Shown here: positions 42,546 to 50,923 of the stretch, piece after piece
How positions within the stretch are numbered: position 1 is the first letter of the stretch
Layout: each line of letters opens with the position of its first letter
Assembly: GCF_000717595.1 (NCBI RefSeq)
Contig: NZ_JNZO01000002.1
Span: 310,001-374,000, forward strand
Source: Streptomyces flavochromogenes
Lineage (GTDB): Bacteria; Actinomycetota; Actinomycetes; Streptomycetales; Streptomycetaceae
Reading direction: 5' to 3'
Length of the DNA: 64,000 bases
Position numbers and translations under genes: made by a program
Notes under the pieces: model-generated
What the model saw: the letters and a program-made list of their open reading frames with translations, nothing else
Told to the model about the DNA's origin: nothing
The model's database searches: none

Positions 42546-43979
42546 ATGACGACGACCTATCTGGAGCTGTCGCAGGACGACGGCGGCGCCCACAAGTTCT
42601 ACGAAGTGACCGTCGAGGACCTCGCGGTGTCGGTCCGTTACGGCCGGATCGGGACGGCGGGCCAGACACAGAGCTCCACGTTCCCCACGGTGGCGAAGGC
42701 GCAGGCGGCCGCGGCGAAGAAGATAGGGGAGAAGGTCCGCAAGGGATACGCCCCGGCGGTCCGGGGACAGCGGGCCGCCCGCGCCGTGACGCGCCGCGCG
42801 GTGACCTCCGCGCCCTCCACCGCCCGCGCCGTCGCCCCCGTCCTGTGGCGCTTCCGGACCGGGTCGGCCGCCTTCGGCATCCACGTCGACGAGGAGCGCT
42901 GCTGGGTCGGCAACCAGGCGGGGGACGTCTTCACGCTCGACCGCTCCGGCGAGGTGCAGGCCCGGTTCAGCCTGCCCGACGGAGTCAAGTGCCTGGTCGC
43001 CGACGACTTCTGGATCTACGCCGGGTGTGACGACGGCAAGGTGTACGACCTGTCGTCGAAGCTGCCCTTCGCCGCGTACGACATCGCCACCGACGTCGAC
43101 ATCTTCTGGCTCGACATCCACGAGGGCGTCCTGCACGTCGCCGACCGCTCGGGGCGGCTCACCGTCATCGACCACGAGGACGAGCACCAGTGGGCGCGCG
43201 GCGGCCAGGGCGAGCACGCCTGGATGGTCCGCGCCGACGGGGACGCCGTCTACTACGGGGACACGCGGGGCGTCGCCGCCCACGCGCCGGACGGCGGCGG
43301 CGAGCTGTGGCACACGGCCACCGAGGGCGGGGTGCTCTTCGGCTGGCAGGAGGACACCGCGGTCTACGCGGGCACGGCCCGCAAGAAGGTCCAGCGGCTC
43401 GCCAAGAAGGACGGGCGCGTCGAGGCGGTCTACAGCTGCGACAGCCCCGTGTACTCCTGTGCCACCTCGCCCGGCGGCCGGTTCGTCTTCGCGGCCGACT
43501 CGGCCTCCTCCGTCTACTGCTTCGCGGAGGACGGCACCCGGCTGTGGAAGCTCGGCACGGGAGGGGGCTCCGCGCTCTCCATGCAGTACCGCGACGAGCG
43601 CCTCTACCTGGTGACCACGGACGGTTCGCTGGTCTGCGTGGACGCGAGCGAGGCGGCCATCCAGGCCGCCCAGGGCGGTACGGTGCCGGTCGCGCGGGAC
43701 ATCAAGCTCGCCGCGGCCATGCCGGTGTACGAGCCGGCGACGACCGTCACCGCCGTCACCACCGTCAGCGTCGCCCCGGCCGGTTCGGTGGTCGTGGAGT
43801 GTGTGAACGAGTCGGGCAGGACACGGGTCCGGGTCCTCTCCGAGGGCTACGACTCCGCGTGGAACGTGCAGTTCCCGCGCGCCATCAGGGAGCCCGGCGC
43901 GCGGTACGTGGTCGATGCCCTGCACGCGGCCGCGGGAGGCTTCTACCGGGTTCGCGGTGACATCCGGCGGCTGCAGTGA
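42546..43979 (+). CDS. WGR-domain protein with beta-propeller repeats
   Basis: A 477-residue cytoplasmic protein. Residues 1-75 are a WGR domain (YLELSQDDGGAHKFYEV, VRYGRIGTAGQTQSSTF), a module also found in poly(ADP-ribose) polymerases and molybdate regulators. Residues 95-430 form PQQ/WD-like propeller blades (VWRF-type start, AFGIHVDEERCWVGNQAGDV, FWIYAGCDDGKVYDL, WLDIHEGVLHVADRSG). The function is unknown. No Shine-Dalgarno site precedes the ATG, so it may be leaderless. A small hypothetical gene overlaps its stop by GTGA. Confidence 0.85.
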   Translation: MTTTYLELSQDDGGAHKFYEVTVEDLAVSVRYGRIGTAGQTQSSTFPTVAKAQAAAAKKIGEKVRKGYAPAVRGQRAARAVTRRAVTSAPSTARAVAPVLWRFRTGSAAFGIHVDEERCWVGNQAGDVFTLDRSGEVQARFSLPDGVKCLVADDFWIYAGCDDGKVYDLSSKLPFAAYDIATDVDIFWLDIHEGVLHVADRSGRLTVIDHEDEHQWARGGQGEHAWMVRADGDAVYYGDTRGVAAHAPDGGGELWHTATEGGVLFGWQEDTAVYAGTARKKVQRLAKKDGRVEAVYSCDSPVYSCATSPGGRFVFAADSASSVYCFAEDGTRLWKLGTGGGSALSMQYRDERLYLVTTDGSLVCVDASEAAIQAAQGGTVPVARDIKLAAAMPVYEPATTVTAVTTVSVAPAGSVVVECVNESGRTRVRVLSEGYDSAWNVQFPRAIREPGARYVVDALHAAAGGFYRVRGDIRRLQ

Positions 43980-44458
43980 CGGCGGGCCACGGGGGCGGCG
44001 GCACGTTCGCGGCGGCCACGGGGGACGGCCCGCCGGTGCCCCCGGCGGACGTCGAACAGCGGTCGAGGGAGGTCCGGGCCGCCCTCGACGGGCTGCTCCA
44101 GATCAGACGGCTGACACACCGCCGGGACGGGGGTGACCCGAAGGCCGTCCCGGCCGACTGGGAGCGCCGGCAGCCGGTCCGCGCGGTGGCCCTCGCCCTG
44201 GAGTCGGGCGGCCTCACGCCCTCGGGCGTGGACGCCTCCGGGGCGCGGATCGTCACGGGCTACCGCGTCCGGCCGGGGGACCGGCCGGGAACGGCCGTGG
44301 TCGAGTGGCTGGGCCCGGCGGGCTCGGGAGCGGCCCAGGAGGAGGCGGCGACCCTCGGCGCCTGCGTGCCCGCGCTGGCGCGACTCGGCTGGGAGGCCCT
44401 GCTGTACAAGGGGCCGCGCGGGCGCCGCTTCCTGGAGGTGGAGCCGATGGCGGGCTGA
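43976..44458 (+). CDS. Hypothetical protein coupled to the WGR protein
   Basis: A 160-residue frame whose GTG overlaps the WGR gene stop (GTGA). It has a Gly-rich start, a helical middle (DVEQRSREVRAALDGLLQI) and alternating beta-like sequence ending in LGWEALLYKGPRGRRFLEV. No family recognised. Coupling and normal codon bias suggest a real gene working with the WGR protein. Confidence 0.6.
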   Translation: MTAGHGGGGTFAAATGDGPPVPPADVEQRSREVRAALDGLLQIRRLTHRRDGGDPKAVPADWERRQPVRAVALALESGGLTPSGVDASGARIVTGYRVRPGDRPGTAVVEWLGPAGSGAAQEEAATLGACVPALARLGWEALLYKGPRGRRFLEVEPMAG

Positions 44459-44488
44459 ACCCGGAAGGGCACGGCCCTCCCCGGTGGC

Positions 44489-44911
44489 TCAGGCGATGGA
44501 GGCGGAGACGATCGCCGAGACCGCGATGTTGCAGGAGGCGGTCACCCAGACGGCGGGGTGCGGCTCGGGGTCGACCAGGGTGGCGCCCAGCTTGCCCGGC
44601 GTGACCAGGTCCACGACCAGGAACGCCACGGCCATCATCACCAGGCCGAGCAGGCCGAACGCGGCCGTCGACACGAGGCCCTTGCCGAAGTTGTCGTACG
44701 TGGTCCAGATCGAGGTGAAGACGATGCCGCCGATGCCCAGGAGCGCGGAGCTCAGCAGGATCGCGGCGTTGCGGTTGCGGTCCTCCCAGATCTGCCGGCG
44801 GAGCTTGCCGGGGGTCAGCAGATCCACGAGGACTATGCCGAGGATCAGCAGGACCACGCCGAGTGCGCCGTAGGCGCCGGCCCGGCCGAGGCCGTTGACG
44901 ATGTCGCTCAT
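44489..44911 (-). CDS. DUF350 membrane protein
   Basis: A 140-residue protein with four hydrophobic helices arranged as a tandem repeat (GALGVVLLILGIVLVDLLTPGK and GLLGLVMMAVAFLVVDLVTPGK), the hallmark of DUF350. Function unknown; related proteins occur beside stress or membrane genes. ATG at 44911. Confidence 0.88.
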   Translation of the reverse strand: MSDIVNGLGRAGAYGALGVVLLILGIVLVDLLTPGKLRRQIWEDRNRNAAILLSSALLGIGGIVFTSIWTTYDNFGKGLVSTAAFGLLGLVMMAVAFLVVDLVTPGKLGATLVDPEPHPAVWVTASCNIAVSAIVSASIA

Positions 44912-45055
44912 GGTGTGCCGGTCTCCGGGAATTCGCGATCACGGGGGATCAGTGGTCAAGGACCGGCAAAATGTAGCGCACGCGTCAACAGCAGTCGCCG
45001 CCCGCCCGGGAATCGGGCGGACGGCGAGCGGTCGGGCGGGGAGGCGCGGACGCCG

Positions 45056-45193
45056 TCATGCCCCCGGCGGGGGTTCTCTGCGCGGGGACGCGACTCCGGC
45101 GAAGAGAGGCGCCTGCCAGGCGGCGCCCGCGAGCACGCGGAGCGGGCCTGGAGGTATGTCCTGGTGCCTCGGGCCGCCTTGCGTCTGTGTCAT
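45056..45193 (-). CDS. Possible 45-residue protein coupled to the M20 peptidase
   Basis: ATG at 45193 overlaps the peptidase stop (ATGA) with GGGAG upstream. The product, rich in Pro, Ala and Gly (MTQTQGGPRHQDIPPGPLRV at the start, ending EPPPGA), resembles nothing I know. Gene arrangement is the main support; it could be chance. Confidence 0.35.
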   Translation of the reverse strand: MTQTQGGPRHQDIPPGPLRVLAGAAWQAPLFAGVASPRREPPPGA

Positions 45194-46620
45194 GGACGGC
45201 TCCCGTCCTTCCGGGGGGAGGGGGTGGGCGGAGCTGGGGCGGGTCGGAGCGGGGTGGCGTAGGTACTGAGGAAGAGCGCCTCGGCCAGCGCCATGTGCTC
45301 GATCTCGGAAGGGTCCACGCTCTCGTTGGGCGCGTGGATGAGACAGCCGGGCTCCTCGACGCCGATCAGGGCGATCTCGGCGGTGGGGAAGTGGGCGGCG
45401 AGCACGTTGCAGAGCGGGATCGAACCGCCCTGCCCCGACTGGACCATGTCCTTCCCGTACGCCTCGCGGAGCGCCGTCGCCAGCGCCCGGTAGGCGGGGC
45501 CGTCGGTCCTCGCCCGGAACGGCCGGCCGCCGCTCTCCGGCTCCACCTCCACGCGGGCGCCCCACGGGGCGGCCGAGGTCAGATGGGCGGCGAGGGCGCG
45601 CTGGGCGTCGTCGGCGTCGACCCCCGGCGGGATCCGCAGGCTGACCCGGGCGCTCACCTTGGCCTGGACGGCGGCCGAAGACCCCACCACCGGCGGGCAG
45701 TCGATGCCGAGCACGGTGACGGCGGGCCGGGCCCAGAGCTCGTCGGCGACCGAACCCGTACCGACCAGGGACACCCCGTCGAGGACGCCGGCATCGGCGC
45801 GGAACTGTTCGGCCGGGTAGTCCACACCGTCCCAGGCGCCGTCGCCGGGCAGCCCCTTGATCACGGTGTTGCCGTGTTCGTCGCGGAGGCTGTCGAGGAT
45901 CCGGATCAGCGCGGCCAGGGCGTCGGGCGCGGGGCCGCCGAACATGCCGGAGTGCATCGCCCCCTTCAGGGTGGAGACGGTGACGACGACGTTGGCGAGC
46001 CCGCGCAGTGAGGTGGTCGTGGTGGGCAGACCGCGCTCGAAGTTGCCGGTGTCGCAGATCAGCAGGGTGTCGGCGGCGAACAGTTCCGGCTGCAGGGGGA
46101 CGAGCCGCTCCAGGCCGCCGGTGCCCTGTTCCTCCGAACCCTCCGCCACGAACTTGATGTTCACGGGAAATCCCCGGCCGTCCGGACCGCCGAGCGCGCG
46201 GAGGGCGGTGAGGTGCATGGCGATGTTGCCCTTGCAGTCGGCCGAGCCACGGCCGTACCAGCGCCCGTCACGCTCGGTGAGTTCGAAGGGCGGGGTCTCC
46301 CACGCCGCGTCGTCCAGTGGCGGCTGTACGTCGTAGTGGCAGTACAGGAGGACGGTGGGCGCCCCCTCGGGGCCCGGCGCGTGCCCCACGACCGCGTCCG
46401 TGCCGTCGGGGGTCGTCACCCGCCGCATGTCCTGGAGCCCCGCCTCGGTGAAGGCCCGTACGAGGAAGTCGGCTGCCTTCGCGCACTCCTCCGGGGGGAA
46501 CTGGCGGGCGTCGGCGACCGATCGCATCGCCACGAGCTCGGTCAGGTCCTCCTTCGCCCGGGGCATCAGGGCTCGGACCTTCTCCCGCAGGGCTTCGGTC
46601 CCGGTGGACTCGGCGGTCAT
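45190..46620 (-). CDS. M20-family dipeptidase
   Basis: A 476-residue zinc peptidase of the M20 group (CNDP/PepV-like dipeptidases). Metal and catalytic positions: VLLYCHYDVQP, RGSADCKGNIAM, AEGSEEQGTGG, LICDTGN and C-terminal NESVDPSEIEHM. The ATG at 46620 starts directly before a normal family N terminus. Cytoplasmic, probably peptide turnover. Confidence 0.93.
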   Translation of the reverse strand: MTAESTGTEALREKVRALMPRAKEDLTELVAMRSVADARQFPPEECAKAADFLVRAFTEAGLQDMRRVTTPDGTDAVVGHAPGPEGAPTVLLYCHYDVQPPLDDAAWETPPFELTERDGRWYGRGSADCKGNIAMHLTALRALGGPDGRGFPVNIKFVAEGSEEQGTGGLERLVPLQPELFAADTLLICDTGNFERGLPTTTTSLRGLANVVVTVSTLKGAMHSGMFGGPAPDALAALIRILDSLRDEHGNTVIKGLPGDGAWDGVDYPAEQFRADAGVLDGVSLVGTGSVADELWARPAVTVLGIDCPPVVGSSAAVQAKVSARVSLRIPPGVDADDAQRALAAHLTSAAPWGARVEVEPESGGRPFRARTDGPAYRALATALREAYGKDMVQSGQGGSIPLCNVLAAHFPTAEIALIGVEEPGCLIHAPNESVDPSEIEHMALAEALFLSTYATPLRPAPAPPTPSPRKDGSRP

Positions 46621-46834
46621 GCGTACCCACTTCCCTCGGGCCGTGGCGGGGCGCGGCTCAGCGGAGCCCGGGACGGCGGCGGCCCTCTCACCCAACCATC
46701 GGTGGACAAGTGCCGCAAAAGGTGACCCGTACGGAGTAGGCGCCCGGGGTCCCGAGCGGCGGAGCCCGGACAGGGAGACGACAGTGGACCGCGTACGAGT
46801 CCGCCCTTTCCTCCTCCCGCACCTGGAGCATCAC

Positions 46835-47383
46835 ATGGGCCACCCCAACCGACGCGACCTCGGGCTCCTCGTGCTGCGGGTCGGCACCGGAGCCGTACTC
46901 GCCGCCCACGGAACCCAGAAGCTCTTCGGCTGGTTCGGCGGCGGAGGCATCGAGGGCACCACCAAGGCCATGGAGGCCATGGGCTTCCACCCGGGCCGGG
47001 AGAGCGCCATCGCCGCCGGTCTCGGCGAGGCGGGCGGCGGCGCCCTGCTCGCCCTCGGACTCGCCACCCCGGCCGCCGGAGCCGCGGCCGCCGGAGCCAT
47101 GACCGGCGCCGTCGCCGTCCACGCCCCGGCCGGCTTCTTCGCCCAGAGCGGCGGCTACGAGTACCCGGCCTTCCTGGGCTTCGTCGCCGCCGCGATCGGG
47201 GTCACCGGCGCGGGCCGGTACTCCCTCGACCACGCCACGGACCATGTCCTCGACCGTCCCTGGGTGGTGGCCGCCGCCTTCCTCGGCACCGCGATCGCCG
47301 CCGCGGCCGTGGTCAACCGGCGGGCCGACGACCAGGCCGCCGCCGAGGCCACGGCGGAGGACGCGGCGCCGGAATCCGTGTGA
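46835..47383 (+). CDS. DoxX-family membrane protein
   Basis: A 182-residue protein with four membrane segments and the DoxX motif LRVGTGAVLAAHGTQKLFGWFGGGG in part. ATG at 46835 (GGAG upstream) gives the usual start; a GTG at 46784 with AGGGAGA upstream would add 17 residues. DoxX proteins take part in thiol and redox stress responses in related bacteria; specific role here unknown. Confidence 0.88.
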   Translation: MGHPNRRDLGLLVLRVGTGAVLAAHGTQKLFGWFGGGGIEGTTKAMEAMGFHPGRESAIAAGLGEAGGGALLALGLATPAAGAAAAGAMTGAVAVHAPAGFFAQSGGYEYPAFLGFVAAAIGVTGAGRYSLDHATDHVLDRPWVVAAAFLGTAIAAAAVVNRRADDQAAAEATAEDAAPESV

Positions 47384-47465
47384 AGCGGGCCGAGGACGGG
47401 GGCCCGCACGCGTCCGCCGCGCGGGAGGGTTAGGCTCGCCGCAGAGGAAGGGACGGTCGCCGCGC

Positions 47466-48416
47466 ATGAAGATCGATCTGACGGACACCAACTCCAGCAA
47501 GATCAACAAGGCGATCCTGGACGGCCGCAGGGCCGTCGGCACACCCGCCGCCGGTGTCGTGCTCACCCTGGTCGTCGTCACCGACGAGGAGAACGCCTAC
47601 GACGCGGTGAAGGCCGCCAACGACGCCTCCCGGGAACACCCCTCCCGCATCCTGGTGGTCATCAAGCGCCACGCCCGCTCGCCCCGCGGGCGCCACGAGA
47701 CCCGGCTCGACGCCGAGGTCCGGCTCGGCACCGACGCCGGTTCGGGCGAGACGGTGCTGCTCCGGCTCCACGGCGAACTCGGCGACCGTGCCGACTCCGT
47801 GGTCCTGCCGCTGCTCCTGCCCGACGCCCCCGTCGTCGTCTGGTGGCCCGTCGACGCTCCCGAGGTGCCCTCCCGCGATCCACTGGGCTCACTCGCCCAG
47901 CGCCGCATCACCGACATGTACGCCGTCGAGGACCCCCTCGCCGCCCTGGAGAAGCGGGCCGCCTCGTACGCCCCCGGGGACACCGACCTCGCCTGGACCC
48001 GGCTCACCCCGTGGCGCTCCATGCTCGCCGCCGCGCTGGACCAGGCCCCGCTGACCGTGACCTCGGCCGCCGTCGAGAGCGAGGCCGAGAACCCGAGCGC
48101 CGAACTCCTCGCCCGCTGGTTCGAGGTCCGGCTGGGCGTCCCCGTCGACCGGATCGTCACCGACGGGCCCGTCGTCACGGCCGTCCGCATGGGCACCGCG
48201 GACGGCGAGATCCGCATCGACCGGCCCGAGGGGCCGGTGGCGCGGCTCTCCATCCCCGGGCAGCCCAGCCGGGTCCTCGCCCTCAAGGTCCGGACGACGG
48301 CCGAGCTGATCGCCGAGGAACTACGCCGCCTCGACCCGGACGACGCGTACGCGGCGTCCCTGCGCGGCCACGGCCCGGCGGCGAGGCAGACGGGCGACCT
48401 GCGGTCCCACGCATGA
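47466..48416 (+). CDS. opcA: Glucose-6-phosphate dehydrogenase assembly protein OpcA
   Basis: A 316-residue OpcA (MKIDLTDTNSSKINKAILDG, VVVWWPVDAPEVPSRDPLG, AQRRITDMYAV, DLAWTRLTPWRSMLAAALDQ). OpcA activates or assembles glucose-6-phosphate dehydrogenase. It normally sits between zwf and the 6-phosphogluconolactonase gene; here neither is nearby, so this is an orphan or second copy. Xylose and galactan genes feeding sugar phosphates lie upstream but no direct link is shown. The 3' flank is repetitive. Confidence 0.92.
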   Translation: MKIDLTDTNSSKINKAILDGRRAVGTPAAGVVLTLVVVTDEENAYDAVKAANDASREHPSRILVVIKRHARSPRGRHETRLDAEVRLGTDAGSGETVLLRLHGELGDRADSVVLPLLLPDAPVVVWWPVDAPEVPSRDPLGSLAQRRITDMYAVEDPLAALEKRAASYAPGDTDLAWTRLTPWRSMLAAALDQAPLTVTSAAVESEAENPSAELLARWFEVRLGVPVDRIVTDGPVVTAVRMGTADGEIRIDRPEGPVARLSIPGQPSRVLALKVRTTAELIAEELRRLDPDDAYAASLRGHGPAARQTGDLRSHA

Positions 48417-48425
48417 TCTGCGGGG

Positions 48426-48522
48426 CCTGTGAGCCCAGCGGGGCTCGTGAGACCAGCCCGGGATCCGCTGCCCTGTGAGCCCAGCGGAGCCCGTGAGACC
48501 AGCCCGGGACGGGATCCGCTCC
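48426..48522. repeat. Imperfect tandem duplication with hairpins after opcA
   Basis: 48426-48470 recurs at about 48471-48522 with small changes and an insertion. Each copy has GAGCCC pairing with GGGCTC (or its variant) around AGCG, so each can form a hairpin that might end opcA transcription. The rest of 48417-48652 has no gene. Confidence 0.7.
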
Positions 48523-48652
48523 GGACCTCGCGGGACCCGCGGGTCCCGCGCCTGACGTCGTGGAGGCCGTGGAACCCGTGGGGCCCGCGACCCGACCCGG
48601 GCCGACGCCCCCGCCGGCACCACGGCCTCGGCGTCGGCCCCGGCTCCGGGCC

Positions 48653-49417
48653 TCAGGGCTTCTCGAACACCATGACGAAGTCGGCCATCTCCCGCACGCG
48701 CGGAACGTCCGGGTCCGGGAGCGCGAGAAGCCGCTCCTGTGCCTCGGCCACCAGGCGGGTGGCGTCGCCCGTGACCGACCAGGCGCCGGTGAAGAGGCCG
48801 CCCGACAGGGAGCGGGCCATCGCGCGGGGCGACACCCGGAAGGCCGTGGGGCGTTCGGAGGCCGTGCCCCGGTAGACGAGCCCGCGGGCCTCGGCGATCG
48901 GTGCGAGGGTCCACGGACCGTCCTGACGGGTCCGGAGCGGGTCGAGCCGGTCCTCCAGCTCGCCCACCACGGCCCCGATGTCGTCCGTGGGGCGGGTGCC
49001 CCCGGCCGGGATCACCAGATAGCGGCCTCCCGGGCGCAGGACCCGGGCGACCTCGTCGAAGACCCTCCCGTGGTCGGGCCCCGTGTGCAGCAGCCAGGTG
49101 GACACCGCCTGGCTCACCGAGGAGGTCCGTACCGGAAGCCGGCAGGCGTCCGCCACCGTCACCCGCGGGCCGAGCCGCTCCAGGGCCCGGGCGAGCATCC
49201 CGGTCGACAGGTCGAGCCCGTACACCACGTGTCCGCGTGCGGTCAGTTCGGCCGCCACGATGCCCGTGCCCACGCCGATGTCGAGCACCGGGCGGTCGGG
49301 GTCGAGCAGGGGCGCGAGCTGCTCGGCGAAGCCGGCGGCCCGGGCCGTGCCGCCGCGCGAGGCGTCGTACCCGGGGGCGATCGCGTCGAACTCCGCCGTA
49401 CCGGAGGGCGAAGTCAT
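48653..49417 (-). CDS. Class I SAM-dependent methyltransferase
   Basis: A 254-residue methyltransferase with SAM motif I VLDIGVGTG, motif II-like GLDLSTGML and ARVLRPGGRYLVI. It follows the P450 gene by 41 bp on the same strand and is probably cotranscribed with it. In a P450-RiPP setting it could N- or O-methylate the product, but small-molecule methyltransferases of this type give no substrate clue. Cytoplasmic. Confidence 0.85.
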   Translation of the reverse strand: MTSPSGTAEFDAIAPGYDASRGGTARAAGFAEQLAPLLDPDRPVLDIGVGTGIVAAELTARGHVVYGLDLSTGMLARALERLGPRVTVADACRLPVRTSSVSQAVSTWLLHTGPDHGRVFDEVARVLRPGGRYLVIPAGGTRPTDDIGAVVGELEDRLDPLRTRQDGPWTLAPIAEARGLVYRGTASERPTAFRVSPRAMARSLSGGLFTGAWSVTGDATRLVAEAQERLLALPDPDVPRVREMADFVMVFEKP

Positions 49418-49458
49418 CCGTCTGTCTCCATTCGTCTGTCCGCCGTCGGGGCGACGGG

Positions 49459-50685
49459 TCAGGCCTCGGGCGTGAAGGCCACGGGCAGGGTCGCCATACC
49501 GCGCAGGATGCCCTCGCGCCGGCTCAGGTCCGCGTCCGGGTCGGCGAGCCGCAGGTCGGGGAAGCGGCGCAGCAGCGTACCGATGGCGATCCGCGCCTCC
49601 GCACGGGCCAGCGGCGCACCCAGGCAGAAATGCACGCCATGGCCGAAAGCGAGCTGTTGCGGAACCTCGCGGCGTGCCACGTCGAGGATGTCGGGACGGT
49701 CGTAGCGGCCAGGGTCGCGGTTGGCGGCGGCGAGCCCGATGATGATCATCTCGCCCGGCGGGACGGTGACCCCGCCGATCTCGTACGCGTCGGTGGTGAA
49801 GCGGGCGACTCCGCGGCTCACCGGGCCCTCGTAGCGCAGGAGTTCATCGATCGCCCCCGGCAGCAGCGCGGGGTCGTCGCGGAGCGCGGCGAACTGGTCC
49901 GGGTGGCGCAGCAGGGCGTGGACGCCGTTGGCGATGAGGCTCGCCGTCGTCTCGTGGCCGGCGAGCGTGAGCAGGATCGTCATCGCCGTCAGCTCACGGT
50001 CGCTGATCCGCTCCTCCGCCTGCGCGGCGCACAGCGCGCTCAGTAGATCGTCCTTCGGGTCCGCCTTCCGCTGCGCGATCAACGGTTCGAAGAACTCCGT
50101 GAGTTCGGCTCGCGCGCGAGCACCCTTGGCGAGCCTCTCCGGGGTGTTGGGCGGCATGATCAGACCGACCGCGAGGCGGGCGAAGTCGGGTTGACCCTTG
50201 GCCGGGATGCCGATGAGCTCGCTGAGGACGGCCATGGGGAGCGGCAGCGCGAACTCGGAGACGAGATCGGCGGTTCCACGTGTCGCGAAGGCGTCGAGGA
50301 AGGCGTCGGTGTGCGCCTGGACGCGGGGCGCGAGCTGCTCCACCCGGCGGGCCGTGAAGGCCTTCGAGACGAGGTTGCGCAGCCGCGTGTGGTCCTCGCC
50401 GTTGGCGACGAGCATGCTGGCCATCAGGACGTTGGTGCGCTCCTGGTGGGCCATCTCCTCCTCAAGTCCTTTCACCCCGACGGGACTACTGCTGAGCCGC
50501 GGGTCGGTGAGTGCGGCGACGGCCTCGTCGTAACCCGTGACCATCCAGACTTCAAGAGTGGGATTCAGCCGCACGCGCTGGACGACACCGTGCTCGCGGA
50601 TGCGCTCGAAGAGCGGGTAGGGGTTGGGCTGTTGGGCCACGTTTACCGGGACATCGTGAATGATTGTCTGCTCTTGACCGGTCAT
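49459..50685 (-). CDS. Cytochrome P450 (CYP107-like)
   Basis: A 408-residue bacterial class I P450. I-helix LLTLAGHETTASLI has the usual acid-alcohol pair; ExxR is in DELLRYEGPVSR; the heme loop is FGHGVHFCLG with Cys at about 354. ATG at 50685 overlaps the stop of a small aromatic-rich frame (ATGA). It is divergent from the second P450, sharing a 240-bp control region, and is followed by a methyltransferase. Probably a tailoring hydroxylase or cross-linking enzyme of the cluster. No ferredoxin gene is present nearby. Confidence 0.92.
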   Translation of the reverse strand: MTGQEQTIIHDVPVNVAQQPNPYPLFERIREHGVVQRVRLNPTLEVWMVTGYDEAVAALTDPRLSSSPVGVKGLEEEMAHQERTNVLMASMLVANGEDHTRLRNLVSKAFTARRVEQLAPRVQAHTDAFLDAFATRGTADLVSEFALPLPMAVLSELIGIPAKGQPDFARLAVGLIMPPNTPERLAKGARARAELTEFFEPLIAQRKADPKDDLLSALCAAQAEERISDRELTAMTILLTLAGHETTASLIANGVHALLRHPDQFAALRDDPALLPGAIDELLRYEGPVSRGVARFTTDAYEIGGVTVPPGEMIIIGLAAANRDPGRYDRPDILDVARREVPQQLAFGHGVHFCLGAPLARAEARIAIGTLLRRFPDLRLADPDADLSRREGILRGMATLPVAFTPEA

Positions 50686-50765
50686 CTTCCGTAACTCCCC
50701 GATGATTTGTGAAAGATCTCTGGCAGGTAGTCATACCAGCCACCCCAGTTGCGTGGTAGCGTCAC
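50682..50765 (-). CDS. Small aromatic-rich peptide coupled to the P450 (candidate RiPP precursor or leader)
   Basis: A 27-residue frame from GTG at 50765 to a TGA that overlaps the P450 ATG (ATGA). The product starts VTLPR and contains NWGGWYDYLPEIFHKS before a Ser/Gly-rich end (SGSYGR). Two Trp, three Tyr, one Phe and one His in 27 residues are unusual. The frame stays open further upstream but that part is Arg/Ser-rich and unlikely to be coding; the ribosome site for the GTG is weak, so the start is uncertain. Overlap with the P450, as at the other P450-peptide pair, suggests a substrate-enzyme unit; a leader peptide for coupling is the alternative. Confidence 0.45.
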   Translation of the reverse strand: MTLPRNWGGWYDYLPEIFHKSSGSYGR

Positions 50766-50850
50766 CGGCGCTCGGCTCGGATTGATGTTCGGAGAAGGAC
50801 CGGCGAACTGCCGGTGACAAGATCGGCGAGGCGCTCCACCCACCGGTGAC
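50761..50850. promoter_or_regulatory. Repeated GTCACCGG elements in the divergent P450 control region
   Basis: GTCACCGGC at 50761-50769 is inverted at 50810-50818, and CCGGTGAC recurs at 50843-50850. Three copies of an 8-mer in the 240-bp space between divergent P450 genes could be regulator sites; one overlaps the proposed GTG of the small peptide. No convincing promoter pair was found. Confidence 0.4.
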
Positions 50851-50923
50851 CGGCGCCTCGTGCAGCTCGACTCGGTAGCAGCCAAGGCCTCAACCAGGCC
50901 CGATGCGCAGGGGGAGACGTTTC

